NCBI GenBank assembly: GCA_002296975.1
Contig: DBIS01000038.1
Span: forward strand, 8,479-16,187
Length of the DNA: 7,709 nucleotides
From: Deltaproteobacteria bacterium UBA796
GTDB lineage: Bacteria > Myxococcota_A > UBA796
Reading direction: 5' to 3'
This document shows, piece after piece, positions 1 through 6,161 of this stretch (the first letter of the stretch is position 1; each line of letters begins with the position of its first letter). The notes below the pieces were generated by a model that did no database searches, was not told the origin of the DNA, and saw only the letters and a program-made list of their open reading frames with translations. Made by a program: the position numbers and the translations under genes.

Positions 1-30
1 GTGTCGGCGGTTCGATTCCGTCTCTGGCCA
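1..30 (+). tRNA. 3' end of a tRNA gene, probably tRNA-Phe (partial)
   Basis: Only the 3' part is inside the window. A five-base variable loop GTGTC (1-5) is followed by a T-arm: stem GGCGG (6-10), seven-base loop TTCGATT (11-17) and stem CCGTC (18-22), pairing fully with one G-T wobble. Then comes the 3' acceptor strand TCTGGCC (23-29) and discriminator A30. The GTGTC variable loop with A73 is typical of bacterial tRNA-Phe, which is why I favour Phe, but the anticodon is off the left edge. The bases after A30 are CCT, so the CCA tail is not fully encoded and would need CCA-adding enzyme. A T-run at 33-38 follows immediately and could serve as the termination tract. Confidence 0.8.
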
Positions 31-41
31 CCTTTTTTGTT

Positions 42-341
42 GTGATTGCCATGTGCGTTGGGTGTAGCGCTGACCCGTGCGCTGTTTTGTGCAAGGAGAC
101 CGCGGTCGCCCTGGATACGTGCATGGATGAATGGTCCATTACTTGGGAGCATTTAGATGCGGCGGACGCTCGAGATTTTCGAGACCGGTGCACGAATCGC
201 TGGGGTGGGGTGCGCTCGAAACTGGTCGCTCGAGAAATCGAGGACGCTCGGGATCAATGTGATGAAGGGCGGGACGCGCTGAAGTCAGCCGTTTCCGATC
301 AAGAGAGCTGCGATTTACTGCGGGTTTTATACCTGGAGTGA
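42..341 (+). CDS. small eight-cysteine protein, possibly exported, unknown function
   Basis: This encodes about 99 residues from GTG 42, or 96 from ATG 51. Cysteines lie at residues 5, 8, 13, 17, 27, 50, 73 and 90, with well-spaced later ones, as expected for a disulfide-stapled helical extracytoplasmic domain. The rest is charged and rich in Asp, Glu and Arg, with Trp at 31, 35 and 54. I recognise the general style (short C-x3-C-rich hypothetical proteins of myxobacteria-like genomes) but no named family. Neither start has a Shine-Dalgarno sequence. As annotated, the N-terminus MIAMCVGC is too short for a signal peptide, yet it ends in a partial lipobox (VGC), and the frame is open and hydrophobic further upstream into the tRNA. 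The true start is therefore uncertain. The stop at 339-341 directly abuts the last codon of the convergent regulator gene, leaving no room for a separate terminator. Confidence 0.6.
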   Translation: MIAMCVGCSADPCAVLCKETAVALDTCMDEWSITWEHLDAADARDFRDRCTNRWGGVRSKLVAREIEDARDQCDEGRDALKSAVSDQESCDLLRVLYLE

Positions 342-1730
342 TCACCCATAGACGATGTCCTTGATGGCGATCCCAAATTTTTGAATTCGGTAATTGAGGT
401 TGGCTCTGGACACCCCAAGGCGTCTCGCTGCCCGGGCTTGGACGCCGTTCTCCGCACGCAGGGCAGCGATAACCATTTCTCGTTCTTTGGCCCTGAGTAC
501 CGTCGTGATGCTCTCGCCTTCACCGAGCGTCTCGTCCGCTGTATTTGCGTGGGTGCCCGAGGTTGTATGAATCGGTTCGGGGAGATCAAATGCAGTGATC
601 GTGGGTTTTTTTGAAAGGATGACCGCGCGCTCGACCGTGTGTTCAAGCTCTCTGACGTTGCCTGGCCAAGCGTGCTGAACGAGTGTATTCATCGCTCCAG
701 CGGAGATTGCGCTCACTGTCTTTTTGTGTCGCGCTGCAAATTTAAGGAGGAAATGTTCAACCAGTAGCGGGATGTCCTCCCGCCGTTCGGCAAGGGCTGG
801 TAGGGAGATTTCGAACACATTGAGGCGGTAGTAAAGGTCTTCTCTAAAGCGGCCATCGGCGACCTCTTGGCGTAACTTCCGGTTTGTTGCCGCAACGATG
901 CGGACGTCCGCATGAATGGTGGCTGTCCCGCCCACCCGCTGAAAGTCCCCCGACTCCAGTACCCGGAGCAATTTGACTTGTGTCTCAAGGGGCAATTCGC
1001 CCACTTCATCCAACAGGAGGGTTCCGCCGTCGGCTTGTTCAAACTTCCCCTTATGTTGGCGGACCGCGCCGGTGAATGCGCCGCGTTCGTGTCCAAACAG
1101 CTCGCTCTCCAGTAGACCAGAGGGCAGGGCGCCACAGTTGATTTGAACCAATGGCCCCTGGCGGCGATCGCTTTGAAAGTGAAGTGCGTTGCCGATGAGT
1201 TCCTTGCCGGTGCCGGTTGGGCCTGTGAGCAGCACATACGCATCTGAATTCGCGACGGCGTTGACCTTGTCGAATACCGCGAGCATGGCGGGCGTGTTCC
1301 CGATGATATTGTCAAAGCCGAAACGTTCGGTCACCGCTGCCTGAAGTTGTGCCACTTGGGTGTGCAGTGCGTGCTCTCTTAAAGCGCGGCTCAAAATTGC
1401 GAGAATCTCCGCCTTGGCGATGGGCTTAATGACAAAGTCGTGCGCCCCAAGTCGCATGGCTTCGACCGCGCGTTCTACCGTGCCATGTCCAGTCATCATG
1501 ATCACTTGTGTCCGTGGCCAGCAGCGTCGGATTTCAGCCAAAAGGCCCATGCCGCCTATGCCAGGCATCATCAAGTCTGTGAGCACAACTTCGACGGCTT
1601 GTGAGCGAAGGACCGCCAAGGCCTGCTCGCCGGTGTCTGCCAAAGCCACGGTGTGTCCGGCTTTACTCAGGTTCACATCGAGGGCGACCCGCACGGCCCG
1701 CTCGTCGTCGACCACGAGAATATTGGCCAC
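342..1730 (-). CDS. sigma-54-dependent response regulator, NtrC/AtoC family
   Basis: This is a bacterial enhancer-binding protein that, when phosphorylated, uses ATP to open promoters held by sigma-54 RNA polymerase. Numbering is from the GTG at 1730 (462 residues). The receiver domain is about 3-115, with acidic pair D8/D9, phospho-acceptor D52, T80 and K102. The AAA+ domain is about 140-380, with Walker A GPTGTGKE (170-177), the sigma-54-contacting GAFTGA loop (217-222), Walker B LLLDE (238-242) and an arginine-finger segment FREDLYYRL. A Fis-type helix-turn-helix occupies about 416-455. All key residues are intact, so it should be active. A TTG at 1748 would add six residues and overlap sppA by 14 bases. 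I prefer GTG 1730 because the product starts MANILVVDDE, a typical receiver start, and GAGG lies 12 bases upstream (1746-1743). It is 4 bases after the sppA stop, so translational coupling is likely. No partner histidine kinase is visible. Confidence 0.95.
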   Translation of the reverse strand: MANILVVDDERAVRVALDVNLSKAGHTVALADTGEQALAVLRSQAVEVVLTDLMMPGIGGMGLLAEIRRCWPRTQVIMMTGHGTVERAVEAMRLGAHDFVIKPIAKAEILAILSRALREHALHTQVAQLQAAVTERFGFDNIIGNTPAMLAVFDKVNAVANSDAYVLLTGPTGTGKELIGNALHFQSDRRQGPLVQINCGALPSGLLESELFGHERGAFTGAVRQHKGKFEQADGGTLLLDEVGELPLETQVKLLRVLESGDFQRVGGTATIHADVRIVAATNRKLRQEVADGRFREDLYYRLNVFEISLPALAERREDIPLLVEHFLLKFAARHKKTVSAISAGAMNTLVQHAWPGNVRELEHTVERAVILSKKPTITAFDLPEPIHTTSGTHANTADETLGEGESITTVLRAKEREMVIAALRAENGVQARAARRLGVSRANLNYRIQKFGIAIKDIVYG

Positions 1731-1734
1731 TGAC

Positions 1735-4173
1735 TCAGTGGACCTCAATGGTGTACGGCATGATGGTCCAGGCCTTTTCGTCGCCCATCGCTTGGAGTTG
1801 ACGGAGCATTTTAATCTCGGTCATGACCTCCATTTTTGGTCCGCCGCCGAGTATGGATCGCTGGAACATTTGTACGCTCATCTGTTGAAGCGCCTCCTCT
1901 GGTCCCAGGCGGTCGCCGAACGTGATTAGCTTAACAGACGCATTTTCGTCGATTCCAGCCTTTCTTTTTGCCCGTTCAACGGCCTGGTAGAAGCCGCCGA
2001 TATCGTCGACCAAATTGACCTGTTTTGCTCGTGTTCCCGACCAGACACGGCCACCTGCCACCTTGATTACATCATCGATGTTCATGTTCCGGCCTTGGGC
2101 GACCTTCGAGGTGAACTGTGCGTAGGTGTCCCCAACGAGTTTGTCGAAGGCGGCAAACTCGTGTTCATCGAATGGCTTGGATGTGGAGAACATGGCGGCA
2201 TTTCGGCCCCGAATATAGGTCTCGTAGTTGATGCCAACCTTGTCGTACAATTTGGACAGGCTGAACTTTCCTGCCAAGACGCCGATGCTCCCGGTCACGG
2301 TGCTGTGTTGTGCGAAGATCGCGTCGGCGGCAGCTGCGATGTAGTAGCCGCCAGAAGCTGCGACGCCGCCCATCGAGACGATGACTGGTTTGCCTGCGCG
2401 TTTGGCTTCCATCACTGCGCGCCAGATTTCATCTGAGGCGAGAGCACTGCCGCCGGGGCTGTCTACCCGAAGCACGATGGCTTTTACGCTGGGGAGGTTC
2501 ATGGCTTCTTGCAGGTGGTCGCGAACGGTGTCGGAACCTGCAGTGCGTCCGCCGCCGAACATGCCGGGTTTTTGGCTATCACCCGAGGAGATGGCTCCTT
2601 CGACGAAGATTACCGCCACCTCATTGGCGCTTCTCCACCCTGTGTGGGTGTCCATTTCTCTGTAGTGGTCCGCAAAGCGTGAGGCTTTTCCAGCTTTGGA
2701 TTGGACCTCCTTTCGGAGGGCGTCTGGGTAGACAACGCCATCGATCAGGCCGTGCGCAATCGCCTCGTCGGGGGTGAAAGGCCCCTGATCGATAAGGGCC
2801 CGAATCTCGGCGATGGTCTTCTTTCTGCCGTCTGCTATCCGTGCGACCAAGCGCCCAGACATATCGTCTAACAGGGCGTTAATTTGCTCCTGTTGGGCGA
2901 CTGACCCATGGGTGTTGGTCATGGGTTCAATGGCTGATTTGTATGCCGAGCGTCGTGCGAACTGGGGCTGCACCCCGAGCATGTCGAGGGTTTCTCGGAA
3001 ATACATCAACTCGGCAGAAAGGCCAACGAGCATCAGCTGCTGAGCTGGATTCATGTAGATGTGGTCTGCGCCGCTGGCGAGCATGTATCCAGCGTTGCCG
3101 ACTTCTTGGTCGAGGTATGCAAAGACCTGCTTGCCGTTGGCGCGGGCCAGGTCGAAGATGCTGAGCATTTCTTCAACTTGGGCAAAACTGAACGGCGCCC
3201 AGTCGACCTCGATCAGCATGGCGTTGGTGTTCTTCTCGGTGGCTGCTGCGTGGAGCCGTCCGAGCATGTGGAGGTAGCTTTCACCTTCATCGAAGAAAAA
3301 CGAATGCACGGGCTGGTAGGGGAAGCGTTGGTCGAGAACGATGTGAGGGATTTTGCGCCTGCTGGGCACCAATGGGACCGCGTCTGGCTCGGCGATAAAT
3401 CCGACCATTGTGTAGGGCGTGAGGCCATTCGTGAAATTTTGGGTCGTGTGTGCGAGGACGGCGCCGTTTCCGAAGCCAACCTCGAGCCCGACGCCGAAGT
3501 TGCCGAGCTGGTCGGCTGACATGCGAATGGTCAAGCCGTCGGCGGGCTTAAGTTTGATTGTCGCCTCAGCGTAGCCGGGGACCGGGGCCTCGATGCTTGT
3601 GAATCGGGTGTAGGCACCGCCAAGCTCAATTAAATCATCTGCTGGGCGGAAGGTCGTTCCTACGGCGAGGCGTTCCTTAATGCCGGTGTGTCGTCCACTC
3701 AGGCCCATATTGTAGCCGACCAGAGACATCCCCCACCATGACAAAGGGCGCCATCCAGAGCCGACATCTACCGTCACGAAGTTGTTCCCAGGTCCTTTCG
3801 GGATTTGCCAGCCCAGTTGGATGCCGCTGGAGAATTCGCTGCTAAGTGGGATGGCCAGATTGCTGGAGATGGTGCTCCACGTTGGGCGTCCGGGTAGGGA
3901 TTGCTGTGTGAAGCCCATCCCAAAGGGTCCCGAGCTCGCCGCAAATGCGTAGTGTGAGGGACTCTCCCCTTCACCGAGTCCTTGACCGTATAAAAAAGCG
4001 AAGGAGGGGTCTGGGTCGAACCCGAGGTTGGCGGGGTTGCGCCAAAGGCTCAACGCACCTGCATCCTCAAGGGAAATCGACGGGAGTGGCGGCCGCTCAG
4101 GGCCTGGCTCCGCAGCGGTTGCGGTTGGTGAGGTGAGTGCAACCGCACCCCAAAACAATGTCAAACCCAGCAT
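1735..4173 (-). CDS. sppA: signal peptide peptidase SppA (S49, long type) with N-terminal beta-barrel-like domain
   Basis: This is a serine-lysine protease of family S49, which degrades residual signal peptides and membrane-protein fragments. Numbering is from ATG 4173 (812 residues). Residues 1-21 are a signal peptide (MLGLTLFWGAVAL, then TATAA). Residues about 25-265 form a region of alternating aromatic and polar residues with roughly fourteen predicted strands, opening with DAGALSLWRNPANLGF, which resembles the start of PorV/FadL-like outer-membrane barrels. The two SppA halves follow, about 272-505 and 515-740. The catalytic lysine is K412 (AYKSAIEP, matching K209 of E. coli SppA) and the nucleophile is S607 (GGVAASGGYY, matching S409). 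E. coli SppA is 618 residues, so the extra 200-odd are the N-terminal domain. I chose ATG 4173 for its AGGAG five bases upstream. GTG 4227 (830 residues, a more basic n-region, AGGG upstream) and ATG 4290 (851 residues, no RBS) are alternatives. It leads the regulator gene by 4 bases and is divergent from the dacB-like gene. Confidence 0.93.
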   Translation of the reverse strand: MLGLTLFWGAVALTSPTATAAEPGPERPPLPSISLEDAGALSLWRNPANLGFDPDPSFAFLYGQGLGEGESPSHYAFAASSGPFGMGFTQQSLPGRPTWSTISSNLAIPLSSEFSSGIQLGWQIPKGPGNNFVTVDVGSGWRPLSWWGMSLVGYNMGLSGRHTGIKERLAVGTTFRPADDLIELGGAYTRFTSIEAPVPGYAEATIKLKPADGLTIRMSADQLGNFGVGLEVGFGNGAVLAHTTQNFTNGLTPYTMVGFIAEPDAVPLVPSRRKIPHIVLDQRFPYQPVHSFFFDEGESYLHMLGRLHAAATEKNTNAMLIEVDWAPFSFAQVEEMLSIFDLARANGKQVFAYLDQEVGNAGYMLASGADHIYMNPAQQLMLVGLSAELMYFRETLDMLGVQPQFARRSAYKSAIEPMTNTHGSVAQQEQINALLDDMSGRLVARIADGRKKTIAEIRALIDQGPFTPDEAIAHGLIDGVVYPDALRKEVQSKAGKASRFADHYREMDTHTGWRSANEVAVIFVEGAISSGDSQKPGMFGGGRTAGSDTVRDHLQEAMNLPSVKAIVLRVDSPGGSALASDEIWRAVMEAKRAGKPVIVSMGGVAASGGYYIAAAADAIFAQHSTVTGSIGVLAGKFSLSKLYDKVGINYETYIRGRNAAMFSTSKPFDEHEFAAFDKLVGDTYAQFTSKVAQGRNMNIDDVIKVAGGRVWSGTRAKQVNLVDDIGGFYQAVERAKRKAGIDENASVKLITFGDRLGPEEALQQMSVQMFQRSILGGGPKMEVMTEIKMLRQLQAMGDEKAWTIMPYTIEVH

Positions 4174-4178
4174 CCGTG

Positions 4179-4183
4179 CTCCT
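4179..4183 (-). promoter_or_regulatory. ribosome binding site deciding the sppA start
   Basis: Read on the minus strand, AGGAG at 4183-4179 is followed by a five-base spacer (CACGG) and ATG at 4173-4171. This is the strongest Shine-Dalgarno near any of the three possible sppA starts. The GTG at 4227 has a weaker AGGG eight bases upstream, and the ATG at 4290 has none. A point against it is that the resulting signal peptide has no basic residue before its hydrophobic core. Confidence 0.55.
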
Positions 4184-4227
4184 GAAAGGACCCTACCTTT
4201 GTGCCACAGGTGGCGGCGCGCCACCAC

Positions 4228-4244
4228 AGCTTCAACCCTGCCAG
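4228..4244 (-). promoter_or_regulatory. candidate sigma-54 (-24/-12) promoter for sppA
   Basis: The minus strand reads CTGGCAGGGTTGAAGCT from 4244 to 4228. It has the required GG-N10-GC spacing (GG 4242-4241, GC 4230-4229), a perfect CTGGCA -24 element and a poorer -12 element (AAGCT against TTGCW), matching 11 of 14 defined positions of YTGGCACGRNNNTTGCW. Transcription would start near 4217, giving a leader of about 44 bases to ATG 4173. The operon also encodes a sigma-54 activator, which makes autoregulation attractive. However, GG-N10-GC cores are common by chance in GC-rich DNA, and I saw no convincing activator-binding palindrome upstream, so this remains a candidate. Confidence 0.35.
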
Positions 4245-4432
4245 TGGCAAGGGTTGTCTTGGAAATCGCATGAAGGCCTTCTTTCATCATATCGAAAATA
4301 CTACTTTTTTTGTGTACTCATTGCATTCACTAATGATAGTCTCACGGTGCAGAATGGTTTTGCCTGCCCCCTCCGCTTCTCGCCTGTTTCTCGGGCACAT
4401 CTCTCGTCCCTCGATCTTTACGGCCTTGCAAA
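4245..4432. other. divergent intergenic control region between sppA and the dacB-like gene
   Basis: This stretch separates two divergent genes and must hold at least the promoter of the rightward one. It is more AT-rich in the middle (4282-4340), with a T7 run at 4305-4311. On the minus strand TATGAT at 4291-4286 resembles a sigma-70 -10 box but lacks a good -35. On the plus strand the best I can offer is TTGTGT near 4309 with AATGAT 17 bases on, which is weak. A small inverted repeat CATT-CACT-AATG lies at 4324-4335. No confident promoter assignment is possible by eye. Confidence 0.4.
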
Positions 4433-5890
4433 ATGACGCGCTTTGTCTCTTCTTCTCTCTTCGGCCTATTTGTCTGTTTCAATAGTTTGGCTCTCGCAGA
4501 GGACCAAGAGACCGCTTCTTATAGTCTGGATGGAGCCCTGGCTCAATTGATGTCGGACCCCGCGTTGAAGCGGACCGATTTTGGCGTGCAGGTTGTGAAT
4601 GTTCATACGGGGGAAGAGGTGTTTGCGCAAAACGCGGACCTGGCTTTGGTGCCGGCGAGTGTGATGAAGGTGCTGACCACGGCGGTCGCGCTCCGTGAAC
4701 TGGGGTCAGGCTACAAATTTGCGACCTACATTTCAACGGATGGGACCATCGACGGCGAAGGCGTGCTCCACGGCGACCTCTATTTACAGGGGTTTGGAGA
4801 CCCAACATTGGTCACAGAGGATCTTTGGCGACTCGTTTTCGATTTGTGGCTGGCTGGCGTTCGGAAAATCGATGGTGATGTGATTTATGACAACAGCCAC
4901 TTTGATGATGAGCGGCTGATTGAAGGTTGGCGTAAAGAGGTCGACCTGGCGAATGGGCCATCGTATTTTGCGCCGATCGGCGCCTTGAGTGTGAACTTTA
5001 ATACCGCCTGCTTGGTGGTCGGGGCGGGCGCTGTTTCAGGCGCTGATGCGCGGGTGATTCTAGAGGCGCCTAGTGCTGGCATTCGCCTGATCAATAAAGT
5101 GAAAACGGGGTCGAGCCGTTCCCGTTCACGTTTGTCGGTGACCCGAACGGTCAAGAGTCGAAATCGGCTCGATTTTAAGGTCTCTGGTTCGGTGCCAGCT
5201 GGGAGCGCGCCCAGTCGAATTTACCGCACCATCGTCGATCCCTTAGGCCAGTTTATGGCGGTTTTTGGTGGGCACCTTGACGATAGAGGTATCTCCATCG
5301 CAGGAGAGCATCGTTTGGGTGAAGTCGATGAGGGGATAAAGTTGCTTACCCGTCGAGAGTCGGCAAGCTTGCCCTCTATCTTGGGTAGAATGAACAAACA
5401 GTCCAGTAATTTTGTGGCTGAACACGTGTTGAAAGCGGTTGGTGCTGAAGTCCATGGCGAGCCAGGAACCACCCAAAAAGGCCTTCGGGTGATCTCCGAG
5501 TATTTGGAGAGTCTTGGGGCCGAACCTCAAGAGTTTTCTCTGGTAAACGGCTCTGGCCTTTCTCGTGACATCGCTCTGCGGCCAAGCCACATCAACGCGG
5601 TCATGATCGATATGGCGACCGACCGGGTCCTTGGGCCGGAATTCGTTGCCAGCTTGGCCATTGGGGGCGTAGACGGCACCCTATGGACTCGGTTTCGTGG
5701 TGAAGGTTTGGAGGGGCGAGTGCGAGGAAAGACGGGGAGCCTAAATCATGTCCATGCTTTGACTGCCTACGTGGATGGGGGAGACGGTGAATTGTACGCC
5801 TTTACATTTTTGGTGAACGACATTCCGGGGAATAGTCGAGGCGTCCGAAGTCTTCATACGCGCTTTGGTCAGGCCATTTTGGACCTTTGA
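4433..5890 (+). CDS. dacB: D-alanyl-D-alanine carboxypeptidase/endopeptidase, PBP4 (DacB) family S13
   Basis: This is a periplasmic class C penicillin-binding protein that removes the terminal D-Ala of peptidoglycan stem peptides and/or cleaves DD-crosslinks. It has 485 residues, close to E. coli DacB (477). Residues 1-22 are a signal peptide ending SLALA, before E23. The three active-site motifs are all present: SVMK with nucleophile S76 and K79, SSN (S324, N326), and KTG (433-435, in RGKTGSLNHV). The NGSGLSR segment at 372-378 is also typical of the family. The stretch between motif one and motif two (about 90-320) matches the inserted domains of PBP4 and contains a basic patch around 228-245 (KTGSSRSRSRL). 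ATG 4433 has no clear Shine-Dalgarno. The gene ends with two in-frame stops (TGA TAG, 5888-5893). It is divergent from sppA, in keeping with an envelope-maintenance neighbourhood. The exact enzymatic preference (carboxy- versus endopeptidase) cannot be read from the sequence. Confidence 0.95.
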   Translation: MTRFVSSSLFGLFVCFNSLALAEDQETASYSLDGALAQLMSDPALKRTDFGVQVVNVHTGEEVFAQNADLALVPASVMKVLTTAVALRELGSGYKFATYISTDGTIDGEGVLHGDLYLQGFGDPTLVTEDLWRLVFDLWLAGVRKIDGDVIYDNSHFDDERLIEGWRKEVDLANGPSYFAPIGALSVNFNTACLVVGAGAVSGADARVILEAPSAGIRLINKVKTGSSRSRSRLSVTRTVKSRNRLDFKVSGSVPAGSAPSRIYRTIVDPLGQFMAVFGGHLDDRGISIAGEHRLGEVDEGIKLLTRRESASLPSILGRMNKQSSNFVAEHVLKAVGAEVHGEPGTTQKGLRVISEYLESLGAEPQEFSLVNGSGLSRDIALRPSHINAVMIDMATDRVLGPEFVASLAIGGVDGTLWTRFRGEGLEGRVRGKTGSLNHVHALTAYVDGGDGELYAFTFLVNDIPGNSRGVRSLHTRFGQAILDL

Positions 5891-5998
5891 TAGCGTGACC
5901 GCTCAGGTGATGACTCAAAAAATCCGATCGTGTGTCAGGGCGGTGAGCGACCGACAGTTGGAGGTGCGCAGTGGGGCGTGAAATCAATGTAAAACACA

Positions 5999-6088
5999 AG
6001 CCTGTGGACCGTTTGGCCATGTGTCTGCAAAGCGGTGCCGTCTATGGGTTTGGGCCTCGCAGGGCCGGTGTTCAGGCTCGATGCCTGG
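5999..6088 (+). other. potential structured RNA with mutually exclusive pairings
   Basis: CAGGC at 6073-6077 can pair locally with GCCTG at 6083-6087 (5-base loop TCGAT). Alternatively AGCCTG at 5999-6004 can pair with CAGGCT at 6073-6078. The long-range form extends inward through ACC 6008-6010 with GGT 6067-6069 and GGCC 6015-6018 with GGCC 6063-6066. GGCC 6063-6066 can itself pair locally with 6053-6056. This switch-like arrangement precedes the 6162 gene and contains an unpaired GCAAAGC (6027-6033). I could not match it to a known riboswitch, and chance pairing in GC-rich DNA is possible. Confidence 0.25.
6013..6029 (+). promoter_or_regulatory. weak candidate sigma-54 promoter before the 6162 gene
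   Basis: The 17 bases TTGGCCATGTGTCTGCA have GG (6015-6016) and GC (6027-6028) separated by exactly ten bases, matching about 10 of 14 defined positions of the -24/-12 consensus. The -24 half is TTGGCC rather than TTGGCA, and the central ACG is missing. Transcription would begin near 6040, giving a leader of about 120 bases. It is weaker than the candidate before sppA and conflicts with the long-range RNA pairing, whose 5' arm would then be untranscribed. Confidence 0.2.
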
Positions 6089-6149
6089 TCTCGCCGCCAT
6101 TTTTAGGGGCGCAAAGGTTGGACGGGTACGGTAGGGTAGTCATCACGCT

Positions 6150-6155
6150 GAGGAG
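6150..6155 (+). promoter_or_regulatory. ribosome binding site deciding the start of the 6162 gene
   Basis: GAGGAG at 6150-6155 is a strong Shine-Dalgarno. It lies six bases before TTG 6162 and twelve before ATG 6168. The spacing favours the TTG, which adds Met-Lys and so gives the signal peptide a positive charge. The ATG is the stronger codon but is distant. Confidence 0.6.
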
Positions 6156-6161
6156 AAGCCC

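Larger units (their letters stand above)
5894..6161 (+). other. non-coding region ahead of the coiled-coil/TPR gene pair
   Basis: I see no credible gene in these 268 bases. A GTG-started open frame at 5971-6165 has no ribosome binding site, has no recognisable protein character and runs into the next gene's start. What the region does hold is a cluster of complementary segments at 5999-6088, a weak sigma-54-like core at 6013-6029, and the ribosome binding site of the next gene at 6150-6155. There is no clear intrinsic terminator after the dacB-like gene: the run at 5927-5932 is A, not T, on this strand. Confidence 0.5.

Noticed and set aside
1..60. Attachment site or integrated element border at the tRNA 3' end
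   Set aside because: No integrase gene or direct repeat of the tRNA 3' end is present elsewhere in the window, so integration is only a hypothesis.
3061..3519. Plus-strand open frame of 152 residues opposite sppA (and a 189-residue one at 1360-1929)
   Set aside because: Both lie antisense to strongly conserved coding sequence (SppA; receiver domain), have no motifs or RBS, and are expected by chance in GC-rich genes.
4174..4290. Longer sppA N-terminus from ATG 4290
   Set aside because: No RBS precedes it, it would put a 39-residue basic stretch before the signal peptide, and a TATGAT -10-like box overlaps it. AGGAG before ATG 4173 is better; GTG 4227 remains possible.
5981..6090. c-di-GMP (GEMM-I) riboswitch, prompted by GCAAAGC at 6027-6033 in a leader
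   Set aside because: The 5' CAAACC element, the GAAA-capped hairpin, and the 3' GGGTTGCC-type strand of the family are absent; only the short GCAAAGC matches.
6072..6104. Intrinsic terminator: hairpin 6073-6087 followed by T-run 6100-6104
   Set aside because: The stem is only five pairs and the T-run begins 12 bases after it, too far for a rho-independent terminator.
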